A stretch of 5,255 bases of DNA. Origin: Pseudomonadota bacterium (lineage in GTDB: Bacteria; BMS3Abin14). This document shows, one piece after another, positions 1-5,236 of the stretch. The position numbers and the translations under genes were made by a program. Position 1 is the stretch's first letter; every line of letters begins with the position of its first letter. The notes beneath the pieces are model-generated. The model was given only the letters and a program-made list of their open reading frames with translations, was not told the DNA's origin and did not search any database. Location: positions 1-5,255 of the forward strand of contig DAOVVW010000101.1 in NCBI GenBank assembly GCA_030636965.1. The letters run 5' to 3'.

Positions 1-54
1 AGGGGACAGCGTACCAAGACCAACGCCAGATCGAGGAAGGGTCGCAAGCCATAA
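1..54 (+). CDS. rpsM: 30S ribosomal protein S13 (uS13), 3' end only
   Basis: Frame 1 reads RGQRTKTNARSRKGRKP and then TAA at 52-54. This is the conserved basic C-terminal tail of S13, the part that in the ribosome head reaches towards the P-site tRNA. Only the last 17 codons are present; the rest of the gene lies to the left of the window. The call rests on the typical GQRTKTNAR motif and on rpsK, rpsD, rpoA and rplQ following in the standard alpha-operon order. Because the gene is truncated by the window edge, its start and full length cannot be judged. Confidence 0.95.
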   Translation, partial: RGQRTKTNARSRKGRKP

Positions 55-87
55 ATTGGCGGCACGAAAAAGAGATAACCCATCATC

Positions 88-141
88 GCGCCCGAGCATG
101 GGCGCCCGGATCGATAACTTGCACAGAAAGTAATTGATCCG
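88..141 (+). promoter_or_regulatory. Two adjacent hairpins in the rpsM-rpsK spacer
   Basis: The first is a perfect 6-bp GC stem, GCGCCC (88-93) with GGGCGC (100-105), closing a 6-base loop. The second starts two bases later: CGGATCGAT (107-115) pairs with ATTGATCCG (133-141) through 9 bp including one G-U, with a 17-base loop. Neither is followed by a T-run, so they are not intrinsic terminators, and I see no convincing -35/-10 pair here. Together with the hairpins at 162-206 they leave little of the spacer unstructured. A ribosomal-protein-binding mRNA leader is one reading; processing signals or chance are others. The pairing is seen directly; the function is inferred. Confidence 0.45.
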
Positions 142-155
142 TGAGGGAAGTGAAA

Positions 156-233
156 ATGACACTTTTTGCTTTCCGAAGAGTAAAAAGCCATGGATGGACT
201 TTTTACGACCATATAAATGTTCGGGAGGAATAA
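156..233 (+). CDS. Possible 25-codon leader peptide abutting rpsK
   Basis: ATG at 156 opens a 25-codon frame (MTLFAFRRVK at its start, NVREE at its end). Its TAA at 231-233 directly touches the rpsK ATG at 234. A purine-rich GAGGGA at 143-148 lies 7 bases upstream of the ATG, a believable ribosome binding site. In-frame GTG codons at 141 and 150 are alternatives, and an in-frame TGA at 135-137 closes the frame upstream. I recognise no family; there is no signal peptide and no run of one amino acid typical of an attenuator. The frame covers two competing hairpins (162-206), so translating it would disrupt them, and its stop would allow translational coupling to rpsK. It could equally be a chance ORF. 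Confidence 0.27.
   Translation: MTLFAFRRVKSHGWTFYDHINVREE
162..206 (+). promoter_or_regulatory. Two mutually exclusive hairpins upstream of rpsK
   Basis: Three segments compete. CTTTTTGCTTT (162-172) can pair with AGAGTAAAAAG (177-187) as an 11-bp stem with two G-U pairs and a CCGA loop. Alternatively GTAAAAAG (180-187) pairs perfectly with CTTTTTAC (199-206), and the stem continues past a bulged A198 as CCA/TGG (188-190/195-197) with a TGGA loop. Bases 180-187 are used by both, so only one hairpin can form at a time. This is the layout of an attenuator or switch, though neither hairpin has a terminator-type T-run after it. The rpsK ribosome binding site (224-230) lies downstream of both. 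The base pairing is visible; switching is inference. Confidence 0.45.
224..230 (+). promoter_or_regulatory. rpsK ribosome binding site
   Basis: GGAGGAA lies 3 bases upstream of the rpsK ATG at 234, or 5 bases counting from the GGAGG core. It falls inside the last codons of the possible 25-codon leader frame, so a ribosome finishing that frame would cover this site. Confidence 0.7.
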
Positions 234-623
234 ATGGCAAAACCTAAAAAGGGATCCTCAAAAAGAGTTAAGAAGAACGTTCCGGTGGGAATAGCCCACA
301 TCCAGGCTACCTTCAACAATACGATAATCACCATAACAGACCCTGCGGGGAACACGCTGACATGGTGCAGTGCCGGAAGCAAGGGATTCAAGGGATCCAG
401 GAAAAGCACACCCTTTGCAGCTCAGATTGCAGCCGCTGATGCGGCAAAGAAAGCCATGGAGCACGGCATTCGGAAGGTCGATGTGCTTGTTAAAGGTCCG
501 GGATCCGGCCGGGAAGCAGCTCTCAGGGCTCTCCAGGGAGCTGGTCTTGAGGTCTCCCTGATCAGGGATGTCACTCCGATACCGCACAATGGCTGTCGTC
601 CGCCCAAGAGGCGAAGAGTATAA
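234..623 (+). CDS. rpsK: 30S ribosomal protein S11 (uS11)
   Basis: The 129-residue product is a full-length S11, which sits on the platform of the small subunit, contacts 16S rRNA and S18, and helps shape the E-site and mRNA exit region. Family blocks are intact in order: [21 protein letters not shown] near residues 10-30, [20 protein letters not shown] in the middle, [16 protein letters not shown], and the C-terminal [20 protein letters not shown]. Asn119-Gly120 in the HNG motif is at the same number as the pair known to form isoaspartate in E. coli S11. The start is set by a strong GGAGG 5 bases upstream and by the family N-terminus MAK. It lies 179 bases after rpsM, an unusually long gap, and 15 bases before rpsD. 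Nothing in the protein looks abnormal. Confidence 0.98.
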   Translation: MAKPKKGSSKRVKKNVPVGIAHIQATFNNTIITITDPAGNTLTWCSAGSKGFKGSRKSTPFAAQIAAADAAKKAMEHGIRKVDVLVKGPGSGREAALRALQGAGLEVSLIRDVTPIPHNGCRPPKRRRV

Positions 624-625
624 AC

Positions 626-633
626 AAGGAGGT
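626..633 (+). promoter_or_regulatory. rpsD ribosome binding site deciding a TTG start
   Basis: AAGGAGGT lies in the 15-base rpsK-rpsD gap, 5 bases before TTG at 639. It is a near-perfect complement to the 16S 3' end. It supports the non-ATG start, whose next codons give [14 protein letters not shown], the expected S4 N-terminus. No ATG lies close enough to replace it. Confidence 0.85.
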
Positions 634-638
634 TCAAG

Positions 639-1265
639 TTGGCTAGATACCACGAATCAGTATGCCGGCTCTGCCGCAGGGAAGGAGCAAAGCTATTTCT
701 CAAGGGAGACCGGTGTTTTTCGGATAAATGTGCCGTAGAGCGCAGACCGTATCCTCCAGGCGTCCATGGGACCAGGAGGATAAAGCACTCGGACTATGGC
801 ATCCAACTCAGGGAAAAGCAGAAGGCAAAGAGGATCTACGGTGTTATGGAAGCCCAGTTCCGCAACTACTTCAAAATGGCTGACGGGCAGAAGGGCGTTA
901 CGGGAGAAAACCTCCTCGTACTCCTGGAACGGAGACTGGACAGTACTGTTTACAGGCTCGGGTTTGCTTCATCGAGGCCCGATTCAAGGCAGTTGGTGAG
1001 GCACGGCCATGTTCTCGTAAACAACAGGAAGGTGAACATACCCTCCTATCTGTTGAAACCGGGCGATGTGGTTGAGATCCGGGAAAAGAGTAGAAAGAGT
1101 GTGCGGGTCAAGGAAGCCATGCTGTCAGCCGAGAGAAAGAGTGTTCCAGCGTGGCTTGAACTGGAAGCTCCTAAATTCAAGGGAATGTTCAAGAATTTCC
1201 CTGCCCGCGACGAGATCGCACTTCCGGTACAGGAGCAGTTGATAGTAGAACTGTACTCCAAGTAA
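639..1265 (+). CDS. rpsD: 30S ribosomal protein S4 (uS4), zinc-binding (C+) type
   Basis: S4 is a primary 16S rRNA-binding protein that starts 30S body assembly, forms part of the mRNA entry tunnel with S3 and S5, and in E. coli represses its own operon by binding its mRNA. The 208-residue product has normal family length. Cys9, Cys12, Cys26 and Cys31 form the four-cysteine zinc site of the C+ paralogue class, and the surrounding [17 protein letters not shown] is very like the Thermus form. The S4 RNA-binding domain starts near residue 98 ([13 protein letters not shown]) and includes the [21 protein letters not shown] block. The C-terminus ends [14 protein letters not shown] as expected. The start is TTG at 639, chosen from the ribosome binding site and the family N-terminus. 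The gene sits 15 bases after rpsK and 28 before rpoA, so it is clearly co-transcribed. It is the best candidate autoregulator of this operon. Confidence 0.97.
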   Translation: MARYHESVCRLCRREGAKLFLKGDRCFSDKCAVERRPYPPGVHGTRRIKHSDYGIQLREKQKAKRIYGVMEAQFRNYFKMADGQKGVTGENLLVLLERRLDSTVYRLGFASSRPDSRQLVRHGHVLVNNRKVNIPSYLLKPGDVVEIREKSRKSVRVKEAMLSAERKSVPAWLELEAPKFKGMFKNFPARDEIALPVQEQLIVELYSK

Positions 1266-1293
1266 CAGAAAACCTGCCAGGAGATAGATTACA

Positions 1294-2319
1294 ATGATAG
1301 AGAAAAACTGGAAAAGCCTGACCCGCCCCAGAAAGCTGATATTTGACGCCAAGAAAAATACCGACACCTTCTGCCGTTTCACAGCAGAGCCTTTTGAAAG
1401 GGGATTCGGGACAACTATCGGAAATGCGCTGAGGCGAGTTCTGCTCTCCTCACTTCAGGGTGCGGCGGCGACCGCCTTCAGGATAGAAGGCGTGCTCCAT
1501 GAATTCTCCACAATACCCGGGATATACGAGGATGTTACACAGATAGTCCTGAACCTGAAGGAACTTCGCTTCAAGATTCACACGAATGAACCGAAGATAA
1601 TCTCAGTGGACACCAACAAGAAGGGCGTCGTCACCGGCGCGGATATTGTCACTGACCACGAGGTGGAGATCCTCAACCCGGAGACCACCATAGCGACTCT
1701 TGAAAAAGGGGCGCATCTCAAGATGGAGATTGTTGTGCAGCTCAATAAGGGATACGAGCCAGCGGAACGCAATAAAAACGAAGAACTCCCTGTTGATTTT
1801 ATAGCGATAGATTCCATTCATTCTCCCATAGTCAAGGTGAACTACGATGTGGAAAATGCCCGTGTCGGCATGATGACGGATTACGACAAGCTGATCATGG
1901 AGATAACCACCGACGGGAGCATCACTCCGGAAGATGCGCTGGCCATTTCCTCAAAGATCGTAAAAGAGCATATGAACCTCTTTATCAATTTCGAGGAGGA
2001 GGAGATAACTGAGGAAGAGGCAGAAAAAGAGACCCAGGAGGAGCGCCTGAAGCTCTTCGAGAAACTAAACAAGGGCGTCAATGAGCTGGAGCTCTCGGTG
2101 CGTTCCATAAACTGCCTCCAGAACGCTTATATCCAGTCCATCGGAGAGCTGGTGCAGAAAACCGAATCTGAAATGCTTAAGACCAAGAACTTCGGCAGAA
2201 AATCCCTTAACGAGCTCAAGGAGATCCTGGAGGAGATGGGTCTTGCTTTCGGTATGGATATCAGGGGCTGGACTCCTGAAGAGATCGGTAGTGAGGAAAC
2301 AACCGAGGAAACGTTCTAG
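1294..2319 (+). CDS. rpoA: DNA-directed RNA polymerase alpha subunit
   Basis: Alpha dimerises to start RNA polymerase assembly (alpha2, then beta, then beta'), and its C-terminal domain binds UP-element DNA and activators. The 341-residue product is complete. The N-terminal domain (about residues 1-232) contains [19 protein letters not shown] around residues 35-53, including the Arg47-Arg48 pair of the assembly helix, and [13 protein letters not shown] at about 69-81. An acidic linker rich in Glu follows (234-262, starting [13 protein letters not shown]). The C-terminal domain starts near 263. Arg270, Asn273 and Cys274 in VRSINCL match E. coli Arg265, Asn268 and Cys269, and Gly301, Lys303 and Ser304 in NFGRKS match Gly296, Lys298 and Ser299, so the DNA-binding surface is intact. 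AGGAG at 1279-1283 is 10 bases before the ATG. It lies between rpsD and rplQ as usual. Confidence 0.98.
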   Translation: MIEKNWKSLTRPRKLIFDAKKNTDTFCRFTAEPFERGFGTTIGNALRRVLLSSLQGAAATAFRIEGVLHEFSTIPGIYEDVTQIVLNLKELRFKIHTNEPKIISVDTNKKGVVTGADIVTDHEVEILNPETTIATLEKGAHLKMEIVVQLNKGYEPAERNKNEELPVDFIAIDSIHSPIVKVNYDVENARVGMMTDYDKLIMEITTDGSITPEDALAISSKIVKEHMNLFINFEEEEITEEEAEKETQEERLKLFEKLNKGVNELELSVRSINCLQNAYIQSIGELVQKTESEMLKTKNFGRKSLNELKEILEEMGLAFGMDIRGWTPEEIGSEETTEETF

Positions 2320-2333
2320 GGTTTTATGATATT

Positions 2334-2351
2334 AGCCCTGTTTTCAGGGTT
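2334..2351 (+). promoter_or_regulatory. Small hairpin in the rpoA-rplQ spacer
   Basis: AGCCCTG (2334-2340) pairs with CAGGGTT (2345-2351), 7 bp with one G-U and a TTTT loop. CCCT (2336-2339) could instead pair with AGGG at 2318-2321, which overlaps the rpoA stop. No T-run follows, so it is not a full terminator. It might adjust mRNA stability or rplQ expression relative to rpoA, or mean nothing. The spacer is 62 bases, longer than the other gaps downstream of rpsK. Confidence 0.35.
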
Positions 2352-2381
2352 TGCTGAAATTACTGAAAGGGTAGGAAGCTT

Positions 2382-3047
2382 ATGCGGCATATGAAAGCTG
2401 GGAAAAAACTGGGCAGAACCGGCTCGCACCGACGAGCCATGTTTCGCAATATGGTTACGTCCTTGCTTCAGCACGAGAGGATAGTGACTACCGAGGGCAA
2501 ATCCAAGGAAGCTGGCAGGCTGACCGAAAAGATGATCACTCTCGGCAAGAGAGGAGACCTTCACGCGAGGCGTCAGGCTGTCTCTTTCATCAAGAGCAAC
2601 GAGGTCGTAAAAAAATTATTTTCCGAACTAGCCGAGCGCTACAGGTCCAGGGATGGAGGATATACCAGGGTCCTGAAACTGGAGCCCCGGGCTGGAGACA
2701 ACGCTCCCATGGCTATGGTCGAGTTGGTTGACCGGCCCATGGTCGTGCAGCCGGAAAAGGCTGATAAGGGGAAGAAAAAAGAGGCCAAAGCCCCCAAAAA
2801 GGCCGCCCCCAAAAAAGCAGTAAAGGAAAAGGAAGAGACTCCAAAGAAAAAGGCAGAGAAGAAGGAAGAGGCGCCAAAGAAAAAGGCTAAAGCCGCACCC
2901 AAGAAGAAGGAAGAGGCGGCTGCAAAGAAAGAGAAGGCTGAGAAGAAGCCCGCCAAAAAGGCAGCTAAGAAAGAGACTCCAAAAAAAGAGACCGCCAAGA
3001 AAGCCACTGGAAAGAAAAAAGCCAAGGAGTCAAAGGATAAGAGCTGA
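2382..3047 (+). CDS. rplQ: 50S ribosomal protein L17 (bL17) with a long basic C-terminal tail
   Basis: L17 binds 23S rRNA near the polypeptide exit tunnel. Residues 1-123 are a complete L17 core: [24 protein letters not shown] at the start, then [12 protein letters not shown], and a final VELVDRP-type strand. The family is normally about 115-130 residues, but this product is 221. Residues 124-221 form a low-complexity tail in which I count by hand about 43 Lys, 21 Ala and 15 Glu out of 98, with six PKK units in APKK or TPKKK contexts, like histone H1 or bacterial H1-like proteins. It is probably disordered and strongly basic. The coding strand is almost pure purine there. The first ATG is preferred over ATG 2391 because it gives the family N-terminus and follows AGGAA at 2373-2377. 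Core assignment is firm; the role of the tail is unknown. Confidence 0.96.
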   Translation: MRHMKAGKKLGRTGSHRRAMFRNMVTSLLQHERIVTTEGKSKEAGRLTEKMITLGKRGDLHARRQAVSFIKSNEVVKKLFSELAERYRSRDGGYTRVLKLEPRAGDNAPMAMVELVDRPMVVQPEKADKGKKKEAKAPKKAAPKKAVKEKEETPKKKAEKKEEAPKKKAKAAPKKKEEAAAKKEKAEKKPAKKAAKKETPKKETAKKATGKKKAKESKDKS

Positions 3048-3076
3048 GGTTTTCCTTCCATACTATTGAATTTCAC

Positions 3077-3109
3077 TGAGCAAGGAGATGTTTCCTTGCT
3101 CATTTTTTT
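3077..3109 (+). terminator. Rho-independent terminator of the alpha operon
   Basis: TGAGCAAGGA (3077-3086) pairs perfectly with TCCTTGCTCA (3093-3102), a 10-bp stem closing a 6-base GATGTT loop, followed at once by seven T residues (3103-3109). It lies 29 bases after the rplQ stop. This is a textbook intrinsic terminator on the + strand. The left flank has no A-run, so it should not work for transcription from the right. It implies the ABC gene downstream has its own promoter or depends on read-through. Confidence 0.95.
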
Positions 3110-3115
3110 GTAAGG

Positions 3116-3215
3116 CAGAATACAGTAGTCAGAATTCAGAATCCAGAATACTGAATATTAACGAATTATTTATAGTTAACCTTCCGAATTCTGACTCCTG
3201 ACTTCTGAATTCCGG
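3116..3215. repeat. Heptanucleotide repeats in two opposing arms
   Basis: The left arm is six head-to-tail 7-base units from 3116 to 3157: CAGAATA, CAGTAGT, CAGAATT, CAGAATC, CAGAATA, CTGAATA. The right arm, 3188-3215, is ATTCTGA, CTCCTGA, CTTCTGA, ATTCCGG, which is the same unit family on the other strand. As a result AGTCAGAATTC (3127-3137) is an exact 11-bp inverted match to GAATTCTGACT (3186-3196), and GAATTCAGAA (3132-3141) matches TTCTGAATTC (3203-3212). The AT-rich centre has a smaller TTAAC/GTTAA pair (3158-3162/3175-3179). The element fills the whole spacer between the terminator and the ABC gene. It resembles short interspersed repeats I recall from environmental genomes. The centre holds a TATAGT (3171-3176) that could act as a -10 box, but without a clear -35. 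Confidence 0.7.
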
Positions 3216-3225
3216 AAACGAGAAA

Positions 3226-4947
3226 ATGCCATACCTGTCAGTAAAAAACTTAACATACACCTATCCGGGTTCGGAACAAGCCGCCCTTTCCGGTATCGAT
3301 CTGGAAGTTGAAAAAGGCGAGCTTATCGCCATTGTAGGGCCTAATGCGGCGGGTAAGAGTACCCTCGCAAAAGCCCTGAAGGGCCTCATTCAAGGTCAGA
3401 AGGGGTCCATTTCCATCGGCAGCGAGCCTTTGAGCGCAATGGGTCCGGACAGGCGTGTAGGACTGCTTTTGTCCAATCCTGAGAACCAACTGGTAACCTC
3501 CATAGTAGAGGAGGATGTTGCCTTCGGTCTGGAGGCCCTGGGCCTTGAACCTGAAGAGATAAAAGGAAGAGTAGGGACTACTCTCCACAGTCTGGGTATC
3601 GCCGCTCTTGCCAGATCGCTGCCCCACAGGCTCTCCGGTGGCGAACAGCAGATGGTTGCCCTGGCAGGTGTCCTGGCCCCCGATCCTGAGGTCCTTGTGT
3701 TGGACGAGCCCACCTCCTTTCTTGATCCTGATGGGCGTGAGAGGGTCCTTGACGCCCTTACCGGGTTCTCGGAAAGGGGAGGGACTACTCTGTTAGTGAC
3801 TCACGACATGGAAGAGGCGGCCAGAGCCCACAGGATTGCGTTACTGATCGAGGGGAAAATCGTCTGTATAAAAGAACCCTGGTCCTTTTTTGCCGCTACT
3901 TCCCTGCTGGAGGCGGGGTGGCTCGTAAGGCCCTTCGGTATATCCCTTTCCCAGGCGCTGTCTGAAGCCGGATACGATTTTTCCCGGTCTCCAGGCCAGA
4001 TCCGTGATCTGACAGACTCAGTTCTCAAACTTCTGGGAACAGGTCAAAGTAAAAGGGACATCCAGATGAAAAAGACCACCGATCTTCATGGTAAGGGGGC
4101 AAAAGATCCCGCACTGGAGTTTGAGAAGGTGGCTTTCAGTTACAATACAGGTGGTCCCGATGAACATCAGGTCCTCAAAGGCGTTGACCTGGATATTATT
4201 GATAGCGGGTTGACTGTACTTTGCGGAGCCAACGGTTCTGGAAAGAGTACCCTGCTTCAGCTGTCCAACGGACTACTTCACCCAGACAGCGGCTGTGTCC
4301 GGTTCCGCGGACAGGCACTGACTGATCTTCTCAAGGGAAAGGAGAATATCCCCTCCCTGGTAGGACTCCTTTTTCAGAACCCGGAGCGACAGGTTTTTAG
4401 TGAAACAGTTTTCGATGATATTGCCTTCGGACCCCGCAACCTGAGTCTGTCGGAGGTAGAGACCAAAGAGAGGGTCTCAGATGCCATCGGATGGGTGGGC
4501 ATTGATGAGGATCTCCTTTCCCGCTCCCCTTTTACTCTCTCTGGAGGTCAGCTCAGGCGTGTTGCCCTGGCGGGAGTTATCGCCCTGCGATCAAGGGTGC
4601 TGGTTCTGGATGAACCCACGGACGGCCTGGATCCGGCAAGCTCGGCGATGTTCATTGGAAGAGCCAGAGAATACGCCGGGCATACAGGCACTTCAGTCCT
4701 GATAGCCTCGCACAGTATTCCTGACCCCCCCAACGATATAGACAGTATTGCTTTTCTTGTGGACGGCAGGGTAAGTACGAGCGGTCTGCCTGAAGAGGTG
4801 CTTTTCTCCCCACCAAAGGCTCTTTCCGAAACCTTCCTGCCTCCGCACATCAGGATGCAAAGGGAAATAGTTAATGCCGGATTTGATCTTCCTGAACTCT
4901 CCCTGAACCCGGATGAAGTGATAAAAAATATCCTGAAACTCCTCTAA
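3226..4947 (+). CDS. Fused two-domain ECF-type ABC transporter ATPase (EcfA-EcfA' like)
   Basis: Two ATPase domains in one 573-residue chain match the CbiO/EcfA class that energises energy-coupling-factor uptake of vitamins or metal ions. Domain 1 (about 1-225): A-loop Tyr13, Walker A GPNAAGKST (38-46), signature LSGGE (136-140), Walker B VLVLDEP (156-162, catalytic Glu161), D-loop SFLD, switch His193. Domain 2 (about 294-515): Tyr306, Walker A GANGSGKST (334-342), Q-loop Gln384 in FQNP, signature LSGGQ (438-442), Walker B with Glu463, switch His496. In domain 1 the expected Q-loop Gln is Ser83 (LLLSNPENQ). Each half ends in an EcfA-like helical segment. There are no membrane segments, so it is a cytoplasmic subunit needing EcfT and an S component, neither seen here. 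ATG 3226 is the first start after an in-frame TGA at 3199; the ribosome site (GGAAACGAG) is weak. The substrate is unknown. Confidence 0.9.
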   Translation: MPYLSVKNLTYTYPGSEQAALSGIDLEVEKGELIAIVGPNAAGKSTLAKALKGLIQGQKGSISIGSEPLSAMGPDRRVGLLLSNPENQLVTSIVEEDVAFGLEALGLEPEEIKGRVGTTLHSLGIAALARSLPHRLSGGEQQMVALAGVLAPDPEVLVLDEPTSFLDPDGRERVLDALTGFSERGGTTLLVTHDMEEAARAHRIALLIEGKIVCIKEPWSFFAATSLLEAGWLVRPFGISLSQALSEAGYDFSRSPGQIRDLTDSVLKLLGTGQSKRDIQMKKTTDLHGKGAKDPALEFEKVAFSYNTGGPDEHQVLKGVDLDIIDSGLTVLCGANGSGKSTLLQLSNGLLHPDSGCVRFRGQALTDLLKGKENIPSLVGLLFQNPERQVFSETVFDDIAFGPRNLSLSEVETKERVSDAIGWVGIDEDLLSRSPFTLSGGQLRRVALAGVIALRSRVLVLDEPTDGLDPASSAMFIGRAREYAGHTGTSVLIASHSIPDPPNDIDSIAFLVDGRVSTSGLPEEVLFSPPKALSETFLPPHIRMQREIVNAGFDLPELSLNPDEVIKNILKLL

Positions 4948-4975
4948 AGAAAATCCCAAACCCAGTTCTGTTCAC

Positions 4976-5001
4976 CACGGAGGCACGGAGATCACGGAGA
5001 A
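4976..5001. repeat. CACGGAG tandem array, three units
   Basis: The units are CACGGAGG (4976-4983), CACGGAGAT (4984-4992) and CACGGAGAA (4993-5001), about 9 bases each with a constant CACGGAG core. It begins 29 bases after the ABC gene stop. A sister array with CACAGAG cores lies at 5029-5055 in the same orientation. It is non-coding and looks like a short interspersed repeat. Confidence 0.75.
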
Positions 5002-5028
5002 AACCAGAGCTAAGTTTTGGGTATGAAC

Positions 5029-5055
5029 CACAGAGTTCACAGAGGTCACAGAGAA
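5029..5055. repeat. CACAGAG tandem array, three units
   Basis: CACAGAGTT (5029-5037), CACAGAGGT (5038-5046) and CACAGAGAA (5047-5055) are three exact 9-base periods. Both arrays follow a CACRGAGNN consensus and both end in GAGAA, so they are diverged copies of one element. The array runs directly into the left end of the long inverted repeat starting at 5055. Confidence 0.78.
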
Positions 5056-5236
5056 AAGCATTGTAAATATATACATCTTTCCCTCACCAGGCCTATCCTG
5101 TTCAGGATAGGGATCTCGTGGAAATCCTCCTTAGATCCTTGCAGACCGTTATAAAAGTAAACTTTTATACAGGGCAGCAAGGATCCAAGACAGCCTGTGA
5201 GGGAGAGCAAGATAGATAATATTGATGAAATGCTTT
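5055..5236. repeat. Long imperfect inverted repeat, MITE-like or structured RNA
   Basis: The two halves match in order from outside to centre. AAAGCATT (5055-5062) pairs with AATGCTTT (5229-5236), and AATAT (5066-5070) with ATATT (5219-5223). CTTTCCCTCA (5077-5086) pairs with TGAGGGAGAG (5198-5207), then past a bulged C with CAGGC/GCCTG (5088-5092/5193-5197). GATCCTTGC (5134-5142) pairs with GCAAGGATC (5177-5185), and TATAAAAG (5150-5157) with CTTTTATA (5162-5169) around a TAAA loop. The left half carries about 40 extra bases containing their own hairpin. No T-run follows on either strand, and I find no protein-coding gene in it. A miniature transposon or a folded RNA are both possible. Confidence 0.6.
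5092..5111. repeat. Perfect 9-bp hairpin inside the long inverted repeat
   Basis: CCTATCCTG (5092-5100) and CAGGATAGG (5103-5111) are exact inverted copies separated by TT. The hairpin sits on the left arm only and has no partner on the right arm, so in the folded element it would project as a side branch from the main stem. No T-run follows, so it is not a terminator for the ABC gene. Confidence 0.7.

Noticed and set aside
88..105. GC-rich hairpin as an intrinsic terminator after rpsM
   Set aside because: It has only 6 bp and no T-run follows; ending transcription here would separate essential operon genes.
119..162. Promoter in the rpsM-rpsK spacer from TTGCAC (119-124) or TTGATC (134-139)
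   Set aside because: No acceptable -10 box lies 16-18 bases downstream of either.
212..217. TATAAA as a -10 box for rpsK
   Set aside because: No -35 at the right distance, and transcription would begin at the ribosome binding site, leaving no usable leader.
258..703. Long minus-strand frames across rpsK and rpsD
   Set aside because: They are shadows of strongly conserved ribosomal protein genes and resemble no family.
2639..3103. 154-codon minus-strand frame rich in Phe, Ser and Ala
   Set aside because: It is the complement of the Lys/Ala/Glu codons of the L17 tail; the composition is a by-product, it has no family features, and it runs through the terminator.
4976..5055. CRISPR array
   Set aside because: Units are about 9 bases with no unique spacers of 25-40 bases between repeats, and there are no cas genes.
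5092..5111. Terminator for the ABC gene
   Set aside because: The stem is perfect but has a 2-base loop and no T-run, and it lies about 145 bases past the stop codon within a larger inverted repeat.
5055..5236. 6S RNA, a known riboswitch or a hammerhead ribozyme
   Set aside because: I could not match conserved core sequences of TPP, cobalamin, FMN, SAM or GEMM riboswitches or a hammerhead core, and the fold differs from the 6S layout I know.
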